Below are positions 1 to 5,998 of a stretch of DNA of 6,504 nucleotides, piece by piece (the first letter of the stretch is position 1; every line of letters begins with the position of its first letter). The stretch spans positions 1 to 6,504 of the forward strand of contig CABVDR010000102.1 in the NCBI GenBank assembly GCA_902497145.1. Direction: 5' to 3'. The translations under genes were made by a program, and so were the position numbers. The notes under the pieces were generated by a model. It was not told where the DNA came from. It searched no databases and worked only from the letters and a program-made list of their open reading frames with translations. This DNA is from an uncultured Oscillospiraceae bacterium (GTDB taxonomy: Bacteria; Bacillota; Clostridia; Oscillospirales; Oscillospiraceae).

Positions 1-800
1 TCAATGAGGATGAGACATACGTCGCTGCGCTCAATGGCCATGGTGGCACGGAGGACGGAGAATTTCTCAATCCGGTCGTCCACCTTGGACTTCTTGCGCA
101 TGCCGGCGGTGTCAATGAAGAGGAACTTTCCCTTCTCATTTTCAAACTCACTGTCCACCGCGTCCCGGGTGGTGCCAGCTACGTTGGAGACGATGACCCG
201 CTCCTGCCCCAGAATGCGATTGACCAGAGAGGACTTGCCCACGTTGGGCTTGCCGATGATGGCTACCTTAATGGTGTCGTCGTCCTCTTCCTCCTCGTCG
301 TCGGGGGGGAAGTACTCAAAACAGGCGTCCAGCAGATCGCCGGTACCGTGGCCATGGATAGCGGAGACGGCGATGGGGTCGCCCAGTCCCAGGTTGTAAA
401 ACTCATAGATGTCAGGGTTCTCCCGGCCTACCTGGTCGGCCTTGTTGACAGCCAAAACCACCGGCTTGCCGGAGCGCAGAAGCATGTTGGCTACCTCCTG
501 GTCGGAGGCGGTCATACCGGTCTTCACATCGCACACAAAGACAATAACCGTGGCGGTGGAGATGGCGATTTCCGCCTGCTCCCGCATAAAGGAGAGAATC
601 TGGTCATCGGTGCCCGGCTCAATGCCGCCGGTGTCCACAATATCAAAGGTGCGGTTTCTCCACTCACACTGGGCGTACAGCCGGTCCCGGGTGACGCCGG
701 GGGTGTCCTCTACAATGGACAGGCGCTGACCGCACAGCTTGTTAAACAGCATGGACTTGCCCACGTTGGGCCGGCCCACAATGGCAACTAAAGGTCTCAT
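1..800 (-). CDS. der: Ribosome-assembly GTPase Der (EngA), partial, C-terminus outside window
   Basis: Der is an essential double GTPase that binds the 50S ribosomal subunit during its late assembly in the cytoplasm. The first 266 residues are visible. The first G domain has the P-loop GRPNVGKS (residues 9-16), G3 motif DTGG (56-59) and G4 motif NKAD (119-122). A very acidic linker follows at about 167-175 (DDEEEEDDD). The second G domain starts with GKPNVGKS (183-190), has AGTTRD (208-213) and DTAG (230-233), and is cut off before its NKxD motif. The C-terminal KH-like domain lies beyond the window. Two P-loops in tandem identify Der unambiguously. The ATG at 800 starts at the usual family position, and no in-frame start codon lies just upstream. 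The Shine-Dalgarno is weak (GAGTGAG-like, about 6 nt upstream), so translation may depend on the upstream gene. The residue after the first P-loop serine is Met where Thr is common. It lies 43 bases downstream of the DUF512 gene, most likely in the same operon. Confidence 0.97.
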   Translation of the reverse strand, partial: MRPLVAIVGRPNVGKSMLFNKLCGQRLSIVEDTPGVTRDRLYAQCEWRNRTFDIVDTGGIEPGTDDQILSFMREQAEIAISTATVIVFVCDVKTGMTASDQEVANMLLRSGKPVVLAVNKADQVGRENPDIYEFYNLGLGDPIAVSAIHGHGTGDLLDACFEYFPPDDEEEEDDDTIKVAIIGKPNVGKSSLVNRILGQERVIVSNVAGTTRDAVDSEFENEKGKFLFIDTAGMRKKSKVDDRIEKFSVLRATMAIERSDVCLILI

Positions 801-843
801 GATCGTCTCACTCTCTTTTCTTAACTCAGCCGGGGCAGGACCC

Positions 844-2217
844 TCAGCTGGGATTATAGCGGTAGTATTCCCCGTCGCTTCCTGGGGGAACCTGTTGTTG
901 GATCGCAACCGGCAGACCCAGCATGGCATCCACCAGGTCAAAGCCGCTCTCCGCATCCACGGGACATACGGTGACACCCAGCTCCCGCTCTACATCGGCC
1001 ACCGTCACGTCGTCCAAAAAGACGGACTCACCGGCGCGGAGCATATTGGAGGGGATGAGCAGCCGCTGTCCCAGTTCCTGCCCCTTCAGCTGGGCAATGA
1101 GGTCCTGCCCGGTGACCAGCCCGGAGACGGTGATGGTCTCGCCAAAGAAGCGGTTGCGGATGGGATAGACATGGCCCTGGAGCTGGGGAACCTTCTCCTT
1201 GGCCTTTTGCAGAATCTGATCGATAAAGGGGGCGGCAGATACCCCGGTGGCTACCGAAAAGGGAACCAGCTCCCCCAGTTCCGGCTCATCCAGCGCCATC
1301 TCGGCCTGGCTGAGCAGCAGCTGGAGCATGCCCACGCCGTTTTCCAGCTGGGCCATGTCCTCATAAAAGGCCTTCTCCGGCAGAGGCTGCCCGGCCAGAA
1401 GATAGAACTCGTCAGAGCACCAGGCCAGACGGGTCCCGTGTTCCTTCATAAACGTGTTCCCAAACGCCTCTACCTGAGCGATGACCGCCGCGGCCTGCTC
1501 CTTGGTGTAGGGAACAATGGGGCACAGTCCCTCCCGGAACTTGGTTACCCCCACCGGAACAATGGCCACACTGGCCACGCCGGGGTACATCTCCGACAAA
1601 TCCTTTAATGTACGGTCCAGGGCGGGACCGTCGTTGACGCCGGGACAGGAGACAATCTGGCAGTTCATAGTGATGTTGGCGGCGGCAAAGCGGCGCATGA
1701 TGTCGATGGTCTCTCCGGCACGCTTGTTTTTCAGCATCTCTACCCGCAGTTGGGGGTCGGTGGTGTGCACCGAGACGTTGATGGGGCTGATGTGCAGGTC
1801 AATGATGCGCTGTACCTCCCGCTTGGAGAGATTGGTCAAGGTGAGGTAGTTGCCCATGAGGAAGGACAGCCTGGCGTCATCATCCTTAAAGTATAAGGTG
1901 TCCCGCATGCCGGGGGGCATCTGATCCACAAAGCAGAAGATGCAGTTGTTGGCACAGGAGCGGGCCCGGTCCATAAGGTAGGTCTCAAAGTCCAGTCCCA
2001 GGTCCTGGCCCTCCTCCTTGCGCACGTGGACGGTGCGCCGGGTTCCGTCGGGGGAGAGGAGGGTCAGCTCCAAGCGGGGATCATAGCTGTAAAACTTATA
2101 GTCCAGCACATCCACAATGGGGGTACCATTGATTTCCAGCAGGGTGTCCCCGGCCCGTACGCCGGAGCGGTGGGCGGGACTGCGGGGGTCCACGTGCCGC
2201 ACGACGGTCATGCTCAT
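844..2217 (-). CDS. PDZ + radical-SAM-like + DUF512 family protein
   Basis: This 457-residue cytoplasmic protein has three visible parts. Residues 1-65 look like a small PDZ domain (SPAHRSGVRAGDTLLEING at about 13-31). Residues 80-230 form a radical-SAM-like barrel whose iron-sulfur motif CANNCIFC (88-95) places C88, C92 and C95 in the classic CX3CX2C spacing. Residues 240-450 carry DUF512 hallmarks, including WCSDEFYLLAG (267-276 region) and FFGETITVSGLVTG (357-370). The architecture and length match the DUF512 family, which is also known from cyanobacteria and is often called an Fe-S oxidoreductase. Its substrate is unknown to me, and the 4Fe-4S/SAM chemistry is inferred from the motif. I chose the ATG at 2217 because AAAGGAG (2223-2229) lies 5 nt upstream. 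An in-frame TTG at 2241 would lengthen it by 8 residues but would place that ribosome binding site inside the gene. It heads an operon with der, and no terminator lies between them. Confidence 0.93.
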   Translation of the reverse strand: MSMTVVRHVDPRSPAHRSGVRAGDTLLEINGTPIVDVLDYKFYSYDPRLELTLLSPDGTRRTVHVRKEEGQDLGLDFETYLMDRARSCANNCIFCFVDQMPPGMRDTLYFKDDDARLSFLMGNYLTLTNLSKREVQRIIDLHISPINVSVHTTDPQLRVEMLKNKRAGETIDIMRRFAAANITMNCQIVSCPGVNDGPALDRTLKDLSEMYPGVASVAIVPVGVTKFREGLCPIVPYTKEQAAAVIAQVEAFGNTFMKEHGTRLAWCSDEFYLLAGQPLPEKAFYEDMAQLENGVGMLQLLLSQAEMALDEPELGELVPFSVATGVSAAPFIDQILQKAKEKVPQLQGHVYPIRNRFFGETITVSGLVTGQDLIAQLKGQELGQRLLIPSNMLRAGESVFLDDVTVADVERELGVTVCPVDAESGFDLVDAMLGLPVAIQQQVPPGSDGEYYRYNPS

Positions 2218-2222
2218 AGGGA

Positions 2223-2229
2223 CTCCTTT
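2223..2229 (-). promoter_or_regulatory. Ribosome binding site of the DUF512 gene
   Basis: AAAGGAG on the minus strand lies 5 nt before the ATG at 2217. It decides the start against the in-frame TTG at 2241. A 7-bp hairpin (2233-2253) ends three bases before it. Confidence 0.85.
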
Positions 2230-2232
2230 CCA

Positions 2233-2253
2233 GCGGGTCAATACCGGACCCGC
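2233..2253 (-). promoter_or_regulatory. Leader hairpin 3, next to the DUF512 ribosome binding site
   Basis: On the minus strand GCGGGTC (2247-2253) and GACCCGC (2233-2239) form a perfect 7-bp GC-rich stem with a 7-nt loop. It ends 3 nt from the AAAGGAG ribosome binding site. It could influence translation initiation. It has no T-run, so it is not an intrinsic terminator. The pairing is seen; the role is inferred. Confidence 0.5.
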
Positions 2254-2277
2254 ACGTTGTTTGGTACTGTCTCAGCA

Positions 2278-2310
2278 CTGCCCCAACAACCAAAACGTTT
2301 GTTGGGGCAG
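2278..2310 (-). promoter_or_regulatory. Leader hairpin 2 (12-bp inverted repeat)
   Basis: CTGCCCCAACAA (2278-2289) is perfectly complementary to 2299-2310, leaving a 9-nt loop. No T-run follows on either strand, so it is not a standard terminator. In the DUF512/der leader RNA it would be the most stable element. It could be part of a structured leader or a protein binding site. It also lies upstream of any plus-strand transcript from the divergent promoter, so a role for the plus-strand genes is less likely. Confidence 0.55.
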
Positions 2311-2325
2311 AAAAACGGAAGACAA

Positions 2326-2348
2326 GGAAGCGTGTGAAGGACGCTTCC
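2326..2348 (-). promoter_or_regulatory. Leader hairpin 1 (8-bp stem)
   Basis: GGAAGCGT (2326-2333) pairs perfectly with ACGCTTCC (2341-2348) around a 7-nt loop. On the minus strand it is followed by a mixed T-rich stretch, TTGTCTTCCGTTTTT. That is too interrupted for a clear terminator but does not fully exclude a weak attenuator. It would form about 20 nt into the DUF512/der transcript. Confidence 0.5.
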
Positions 2349-2360
2349 ATCCACATATTC

Positions 2361-2389
2361 TTATGATATTGTTTATTCTACAATAGAAT
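2361..2389 (+). promoter_or_regulatory. Possible divergent promoter interleaved with the DUF512 promoter
   Basis: A plus-strand -10 box TAGAAT (2384-2389, 5 of 6) has a poor -35 TTATGA (2361-2366, 3 of 6) 17 bases upstream. If used, it would transcribe toward the glycan genes starting near 2396, with a leader of about 220 nt. It overlaps the minus-strand promoter, so the two could not be occupied together. The weak -35 suggests low activity or an activator. Confidence 0.35.
2375..2389. repeat. Perfect palindrome formed by two opposed -10 boxes
   Basis: ATTCTA-CAA-TAGAAT is a 6-bp inverted repeat around three bases. Its two arms are the -10 boxes of the two opposite promoters. A second, overlapping inverted repeat TATTGT (2367-2372) / ACAATA (2380-2385) with 7 bases between the arms covers the same site. 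It may be an operator or simply reflect symmetric -10 sequences. Confidence 0.5.
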
Positions 2390-2403
2390 CCGCCGCATTT
2401 CAA
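2375..2403 (-). promoter_or_regulatory. Sigma-A-like promoter of the DUF512-der operon
   Basis: On the minus strand the -35 box TTGAAA (2398-2403, 5 of 6 to consensus) and the -10 box TAGAAT (2375-2380, 5 of 6) are separated by exactly 17 bases. Transcription would start near 2368 and give a leader of about 150 nt before the DUF512 ATG. No better candidate lies between it and the gene. Confidence 0.72.
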
Positions 2404-2460
2404 GGCAATCCGAAAAATTCAACAAAACGACACGGTACGAGAAAAAAGGAGCCAAATTCT

Positions 2461-2601
2461 GTGCGCTTTTTCCAGAAAACCCCCGCGGATTTTATGGAAA
2501 CTAATCCTTGCGCCGGGGGAGAGGGAATGATAAACTGTAAGGCAAGCCAAGAAACGCTGATTTTGTTTCGATTTTTTGGGTTTTGTCCTGTTTTATACTA
2601 A
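2461..2601 (+). CDS. Possible small ORF of 46 codons, function unknown
   Basis: A GTG at 2461 opens a 46-codon frame ending at TAA (2599-2601), with AAGGAG (2446-2451) 9 nt upstream. The predicted peptide starts VRFFQKTPADFMETNPC and ends with a hydrophobic, Phe-rich tail (ETLILFRFFGFCPVLY). The stop abuts the ribosome binding site of the next gene at 2614, as a leader peptide or translationally coupled ORF would. I do not recognise it. The region is AT-rich and the frame could be open by chance. Confidence 0.2.
   Translation: MRFFQKTPADFMETNPCAGGEGMINCKASQETLILFRFFGFCPVLY
2508..2536 (+). promoter_or_regulatory. Weak promoter candidate before the first glycan gene
   Basis: TTGCGC (2508-2513, 3 of 6) and TAAACT (2531-2536, 4 of 6) are separated by 17 bases. 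The start would be near 2543, giving a leader of about 70 nt for the gene at 2614. The match is poor. It is listed because this gene needs a promoter and the alternative at 2361-2389 is also weak. Confidence 0.25.
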
Positions 2602-2610
2602 AAGGAGGGG
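2601..2610 (+). promoter_or_regulatory. Ribosome binding site of the GT-C-like gene
   Basis: AAAGGAGGGG is a near-perfect Shine-Dalgarno with its GGAGG core 5 nt before the ATG at 2614. It fixes that start. Confidence 0.88.
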
Positions 2611-2613
2611 CTT

Positions 2614-4248
2614 ATGCTTCGTCCCGATTTGTCCAGACGAAAGCTGTTTTGCGCGGTGCTGCTTGCGCTGGCCGGTTTGCTGGTCCTGCGGTACTGCGCA
2701 TTCGGGTTAAGCTATTATCCCCAACTGGACGACTACATTCAGTACCACAACTATCTCACCAGTAGTTCTTTCTGGGCTCTGGTACAAACAGCGGGACTAT
2801 TAGTCTCCAGACCCCTGGCTGATCTGGCTGATTATTTTGTGTGGGGCAGGCTCTTTGACCACATGCTGGTGGGAGTTGTACTCATTTCTCTCTTGTATGT
2901 ACTTTGTGTGGGGATGATTTGGTCTCTGCTGCGGCGCTGTTTCACAGTGGGACCGGTGTTCCCGGTGGTAATGACCCTGCTGCCTCTGGGTATGGAGGGG
3001 CTCTATTGGATGTCTGCCTCCACCCGTATCGTGGGAGGCATGTTTTTTGGCTGCCTGGCGGCAATGGCTTTTGCCCACTGGCTGGATACCGGGCGGTGGT
3101 ACTGGCTGACAGCGTATCTGCCCCTTCAGCTGCTGCCCTTCGGGTTTTATGAACAGTGTGCTGTGCTGTCTATGACGCTGGTGCTGGGGCTTGCTCTGTT
3201 GGAACTGCGGAGCAAGAAGGGACGCTGTGCGGCAGCTCTGTGGGCTCCGGCGGCCATGGTACTCTACTTGAAATTCCTTGCCCTGATGGCCCCTTATAAC
3301 CAACATGCTGCCCGCAGTGAGGTGCTGCTGCCCAATACACCCTACTATTGGGATAATTTTTTGCCTCGGGTGCTGGAGCAGATCGGGGAGGCGTTCGGCA
3401 AGGGCGGTCTGCTGACGCTGGGCAAGGGGGTTATCCGGGGGACGGAAATGCTGGTCTCCGACGGGCTTTGGCTGTGGCTGATGTTGGCTTTCGTGGGCTG
3501 CGGACTGTTGGGATGGCTGATGTACCGGGAGCGCGGAGCAGAGAAATCGGATTCTCCATCCATCCGGCTGCTGGCCTTGCTGGCGGGTATCCTTTTGGCC
3601 GTGGCTCCGGTGACGCCATTTTTGATCTTAGGCAACCCTTGGTTTTCTCTGCGGGGCACGGTGACTTCTTTTGCTGGCATCGCACTGATCGTGGATACGT
3701 TGGCGGCGTGGGTTTTGTGCCGCTGGCGCAAGGCCCTGCCCTGGATCTCGGCGGCCTTTGCCCTGGTGTGCCTGGTGGCCTGCCTGTCCGAGGTGCGGGA
3801 TTACCGGGACACCTATCTGGCCGACCAGCAGATTGCCGAAACGGTGCTGTCCACCCTGGAGCAGGACGGCGTGGGACAGGACACCAAGGTGGGGATTCTG
3901 AATGTGGAGCCTACCTATCTGGCCGACCAGAACTTCTACTATCACGAGCACATCCACGGCTGTACGGAGAACAGCTGGGCCTTTGCCGGTTTGCTGGCGG
4001 CCAAGAGCGGGATCGACTGGCCGAATGTGACCCCTTTGCCTACTACTCCCATGTATCAGCCATGGAACCGGAAGACCAACGCACCGGACTGCTTTGACCG
4101 CCTTTACTATTATGACGGGCAGCAGCTGATCCAGGCGCAGTTAAAGCCGGACGGAACGGAAAGCTGTCAAGTGACGGACAAGCAGGGGAACCTCCTGGGC
4201 AAGATCTGGGAGGAGAACGGCAGCGGATATTTCCAACCGACGACATAA
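2614..4248 (+). CDS. Polytopic membrane protein, probable GT-C-type glycosyltransferase
   Basis: This 544-residue integral membrane protein has about ten to eleven hydrophobic segments: roughly 11-30, 84-105, 112-132, 138-155, 162-178, 181-197, 206-225, 284-303, 317-338, 347-369 and 375-392. A soluble tail of about 150 residues follows (393-544) and is predicted to lie outside the cell. Right after the first membrane segment comes LDDY (38-41), where GT-C glycosyltransferases usually carry a catalytic or metal-binding Asp in the first extracytoplasmic loop. The topology resembles enzymes that move sugars from a polyprenyl-phosphate carrier to surface polymers. I do not recognise a specific family, so activity, donor and acceptor are inferred. 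The GtrII-like and GtrB-like genes downstream support a glycan role. The ATG at 2614 has a strong ribosome binding site. The tail contains TYLADQ twice (400-405 and 434-439), encoded by an identical 18-nt repeat. The first third of the gene looks somewhat AT-richer than the last third. Confidence 0.75.
   Translation: MLRPDLSRRKLFCAVLLALAGLLVLRYCAFGLSYYPQLDDYIQYHNYLTSSSFWALVQTAGLLVSRPLADLADYFVWGRLFDHMLVGVVLISLLYVLCVGMIWSLLRRCFTVGPVFPVVMTLLPLGMEGLYWMSASTRIVGGMFFGCLAAMAFAHWLDTGRWYWLTAYLPLQLLPFGFYEQCAVLSMTLVLGLALLELRSKKGRCAAALWAPAAMVLYLKFLALMAPYNQHAARSEVLLPNTPYYWDNFLPRVLEQIGEAFGKGGLLTLGKGVIRGTEMLVSDGLWLWLMLAFVGCGLLGWLMYRERGAEKSDSPSIRLLALLAGILLAVAPVTPFLILGNPWFSLRGTVTSFAGIALIVDTLAAWVLCRWRKALPWISAAFALVCLVACLSEVRDYRDTYLADQQIAETVLSTLEQDGVGQDTKVGILNVEPTYLADQNFYYHEHIHGCTENSWAFAGLLAAKSGIDWPNVTPLPTTPMYQPWNRKTNAPDCFDRLYYYDGQQLIQAQLKPDGTESCQVTDKQGNLLGKIWEENGSGYFQPTT
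3811..3930 (+). repeat. 18-nt perfect direct repeat inside the GT-C-like gene
   Basis: ACCTATCTGGCCGACCAG occurs at 3811-3828 and again at 3913-3930, 102 bases apart and in the same frame, each encoding TYLADQ. Surrounding residues differ, so this is not an obvious duplicated domain. Recombination between the copies would delete exactly 34 codons and keep the frame. Confidence 0.8.
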
Positions 4249-4260
4249 AAGCGGTTCCCC

Positions 4261-4289
4261 TTGCAATTTTCCGCAAAGTATCCTACAAT
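4261..4289 (+). promoter_or_regulatory. Promoter of the GtrII-like/GtrB-like gene pair
   Basis: TTGCAA (4261-4266, 4 of 6) and TACAAT (4284-4289, 5 of 6) are separated by exactly 17 bases. The predicted start is near 4296, leaving a leader of about 97 nt before the ATG at 4393. It begins only 12 bases after the stop codon of the preceding gene. No terminator separates the genes, so read-through from upstream would also occur. Confidence 0.6.
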
Positions 4290-4325
4290 ATGCACTGCAA
4301 TCATCCAAAGAAACACAGAAGTACT

Positions 4326-4373
4326 CCTGGGACTGTTTGGCCAAACATCGCCGGACAGACCAGAACAGTCAGG
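4326..4373 (+). promoter_or_regulatory. Leader hairpin and 14-bp palindrome before the GtrII-like gene
   Basis: GACTGTT (4331-4337) pairs with AACAGTC (4364-4370), extended by CCT (4326-4328) with AGG (4371-4373) across a 2-nt bulge. The structure ends 4 nt before the ribosome binding site. Overlapping its left arm is the perfect palindrome TGTTTGGCCAAACA (4334-4347), which has the form of a dimeric repressor site about 40 bases after the predicted transcription start. Either or both could control the pair of genes; the role is inferred. Confidence 0.45.
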
Positions 4374-4377
4374 CTTC

Positions 4378-4385
4378 GAAGGAGG
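4378..4385 (+). promoter_or_regulatory. Ribosome binding site of the GtrII-like gene
   Basis: GAAGGAGG lies 7 nt before the ATG at 4393. It fixes this start against a longer frame that opens at a TTG at 4261, which lies inside the promoter and has no ribosome binding site. Confidence 0.9.
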
Positions 4386-4392
4386 TCCTTTC

Positions 4393-5994
4393 ATGCCCCT
4401 TGACCGCATTGTCGGAAATTTGTTCCAGCGTACCTCTCCCGCCCAGCGGGCTGCCTTTTTGGCCTGCTTTGTATCGGGTTATCTGGTGCACCTGTTTGCT
4501 TTTACCAATATCATTCCCAACTCCGACGGCCTCAGCCGGGTCTTTGATCCCCAGCAGATGACCGTGTCGGGGCGGTGGTTTCTCCACTACGCCTCCGCCT
4601 TAAATACCTTTACCCAGATGCCAGCCCTCATCGGCTTTTTCTCCATGGTCTTCCTGGCCATGGCGGCAGCTGGGATTGTGGGGATCCTGGGAATGCGCAG
4701 CCGGGCCCTGTCTGCCCTGCTGGGCATCAGTATGGCCGCCTTCCCCTGCATGGGCTATACCTTCCTCTACATGTTTACCGCCTCAGCTTACTGCCTGGCC
4801 ATCTTTTTGGCGGTGCTGTCGGTAGCTCTGGCCAAGCGGGGCTGGCTGTGGGCCTTGGGGGGCAGCGTGCTGCTGGCCCTGTCCATGGGGATCTACCAGG
4901 CCTATGCCGCTGTGGCGGTGGCTGTGTCGGTGCTGCTCATTTTGAAGCAGTGCCTCAGCCACCGGACGGAATGTAAAAGCACTGCGCTGCTGGGCGTGCG
5001 TTTGCTGGTCTTTCTGGCGGTGGGCGCTGTGCTCTACTATGGTATCCTTCAGATTTTCCTGAAGGTAAAGGGGCTGGAGCTGCTGGACTACTTGGGCATG
5101 AGCCAGGCCGGCAGCGGCTACCCCATCGCCCAGCTGCCCTCTCTGCTGCTGTCCACTTATAAGCAGGTGGTGGTATTCTTCTTTATTCCCGGCTCGTCCA
5201 ACGCCTTTACCACGCCCCTGTTTGCGGTGCTCAACCTGCTGGCTGCCCTGCTGGCGGCGGTATGTTTCTTTGCCATTTTGGTGCGCCGCTCCTTGTGGAA
5301 AGAGGTTTGGCGGGTGGCTGGCGCTGTGGTCATGCTCCTGCTGCTGCCTGCGGCGGTGGGCTTTGCCCAGATTGTTGCCCCCTTCTCCGATGCCACTCCC
5401 ATCATGAAGTACCCCTATGTGCTGGTGTACGCGGCGGTGCTTCTGTGTGCGGACCTGGGGCTGAGTCTGCTGCCCCGGCCCAAGGTGGGGGTCAGTGTGT
5501 CCTGGGTGCTGGCGGCCTGCATGGTCTGCCTGACTCTCTACGGTGCTAACATCAACAACATCCTCTACACCGCCTCGGAGCAGGCCCACCGCGCCACCCT
5601 TAGCTACGCTACTCGGCTCATGGAACGGATTGAGAGCTGCCCGGGCTACACGGGGGAAGAGGAGATCGTCATTATCGGGTCCTTCCCGGTGGATCGGATC
5701 TACTCCCAGATTGAGAGCTACGCCCAGGTGGACCATTACAGCGTCCCCTTGAATACCGTCGCCCCCCTCAATAAGCACATTTACTACTATCTCCAGGACT
5801 GGCTCAACATCCCTGTGGAGGAGCCGGACGAGGAGATTATGTTGGAGGTATCCCAGTCCAAGGAGTTCCGGGACATGCCCCTGTATCCCGCCGACGGCAG
5901 CGTCCAAAAGCTGGACGGCCGGATCGTAGTCAAGGTGCAGGAGGAGTATACCCCCAAGAGCGACTACGAGATCGCCTATGAAAACAGGAGATGA
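4393..5994 (+). CDS. GtrII-like membrane glucosyltransferase family protein
   Basis: This 533-residue polytopic membrane protein resembles the glucosyltransferase GtrII family (Glucos_trans_II). Members use undecaprenyl-phosphate-linked sugar on the outer face of the membrane to decorate surface polysaccharide. Family-like features are NSDG (43-46) in the first outer loop, GRW (60-62) and GIYQAY (166-171). Hydrophobic segments lie at about 20-40, 78-100, 105-120, 126-147, 152-185, 200-223, 252-266, 275-296, 306-328, 338-360 and 367-385. A soluble tail of about 145 residues (388-533) should be extracytoplasmic and includes EIVIIGSFPVDRIYSQI (424-440). The start has a near-ideal ribosome binding site. 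The gene ends 4 nt before a GtrB-like gene, the enzyme that would make its donor, which strongly supports the call. Sugar and acceptor are unknown. In Gram-positive bacteria, teichoic acid or another wall polymer is the likely target, by analogy with CsbB/YfhO systems. It appears intact. Confidence 0.85.
   Translation: MPLDRIVGNLFQRTSPAQRAAFLACFVSGYLVHLFAFTNIIPNSDGLSRVFDPQQMTVSGRWFLHYASALNTFTQMPALIGFFSMVFLAMAAAGIVGILGMRSRALSALLGISMAAFPCMGYTFLYMFTASAYCLAIFLAVLSVALAKRGWLWALGGSVLLALSMGIYQAYAAVAVAVSVLLILKQCLSHRTECKSTALLGVRLLVFLAVGAVLYYGILQIFLKVKGLELLDYLGMSQAGSGYPIAQLPSLLLSTYKQVVVFFFIPGSSNAFTTPLFAVLNLLAALLAAVCFFAILVRRSLWKEVWRVAGAVVMLLLLPAAVGFAQIVAPFSDATPIMKYPYVLVYAAVLLCADLGLSLLPRPKVGVSVSWVLAACMVCLTLYGANINNILYTASEQAHRATLSYATRLMERIESCPGYTGEEEIVIIGSFPVDRIYSQIESYAQVDHYSVPLNTVAPLNKHIYYYLQDWLNIPVEEPDEEIMLEVSQSKEFRDMPLYPADGSVQKLDGRIVVKVQEEYTPKSDYEIAYENRR
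5986..5990 (+). promoter_or_regulatory. Ribosome binding site of the GtrB-like gene
   Basis: AGGAG lies inside the last codons of the GtrII-like gene, 8 nt before the ATG at 5999. This suggests translational coupling of the two genes. A closer ATG at 5991 overlaps the upstream stop but is in another frame. Confidence 0.8.
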
Positions 5995-5998
5995 ATCC

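Larger units (their letters stand above)
2242..2613. other. Divergent intergenic region without an established gene
   Basis: About 370 bases separate the DUF512 gene from the plus-strand glycan genes. The left part holds the structured leader and the overlapping promoters. The part from about 2404 to 2600 is AT-rich with short A and T runs and holds only a possible small ORF and a weak promoter candidate. No tRNA, recognised riboswitch or transposon end was seen. Confidence 0.6.

Noticed and set aside
739..1608. Open frame of 289 codons on the plus strand
   Set aside because: It is antisense to der and the DUF512 gene, both clearly coding by domain content. The translation shows no recognisable motif.
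2218..2241. Eight-residue N-terminal extension of the DUF512 protein from a TTG at 2241
   Set aside because: It would swallow the AAAGGAG site that is ideally spaced for the ATG at 2217.
2218..2275. TPP-riboswitch-like CTGAGA on the minus strand in the DUF512 leader
   Set aside because: Only this short word matches. The conserved CCTGATC-type segment and the expected pairing are absent, and the downstream genes are not thiamine genes.
2551..2577. GAAAC/GTTTC stem followed by a T-run as an intrinsic terminator
   Set aside because: The stem is only 5 bp and AT-rich with a 9-nt loop, which is too weak. No upstream gene on that strand needs it.
2594..2599. TATACT as a -10 box for the gene at 2614
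   Set aside because: The transcript would start inside the ribosome binding site, and no -35 box lies at the right distance.
4251..4274. GCGG/CCGC pairing after the first glycan gene as a terminator
   Set aside because: The stem is 4 bp with a 16-nt loop and no T-run. It overlaps the promoter of the next gene.
4261..4392. 44-residue N-terminal extension of the GtrII-like protein from a TTG at 4261
   Set aside because: That TTG is the -35 box of a promoter and lacks a ribosome binding site. The ATG at 4393 has GAAGGAGG at 7 nt.
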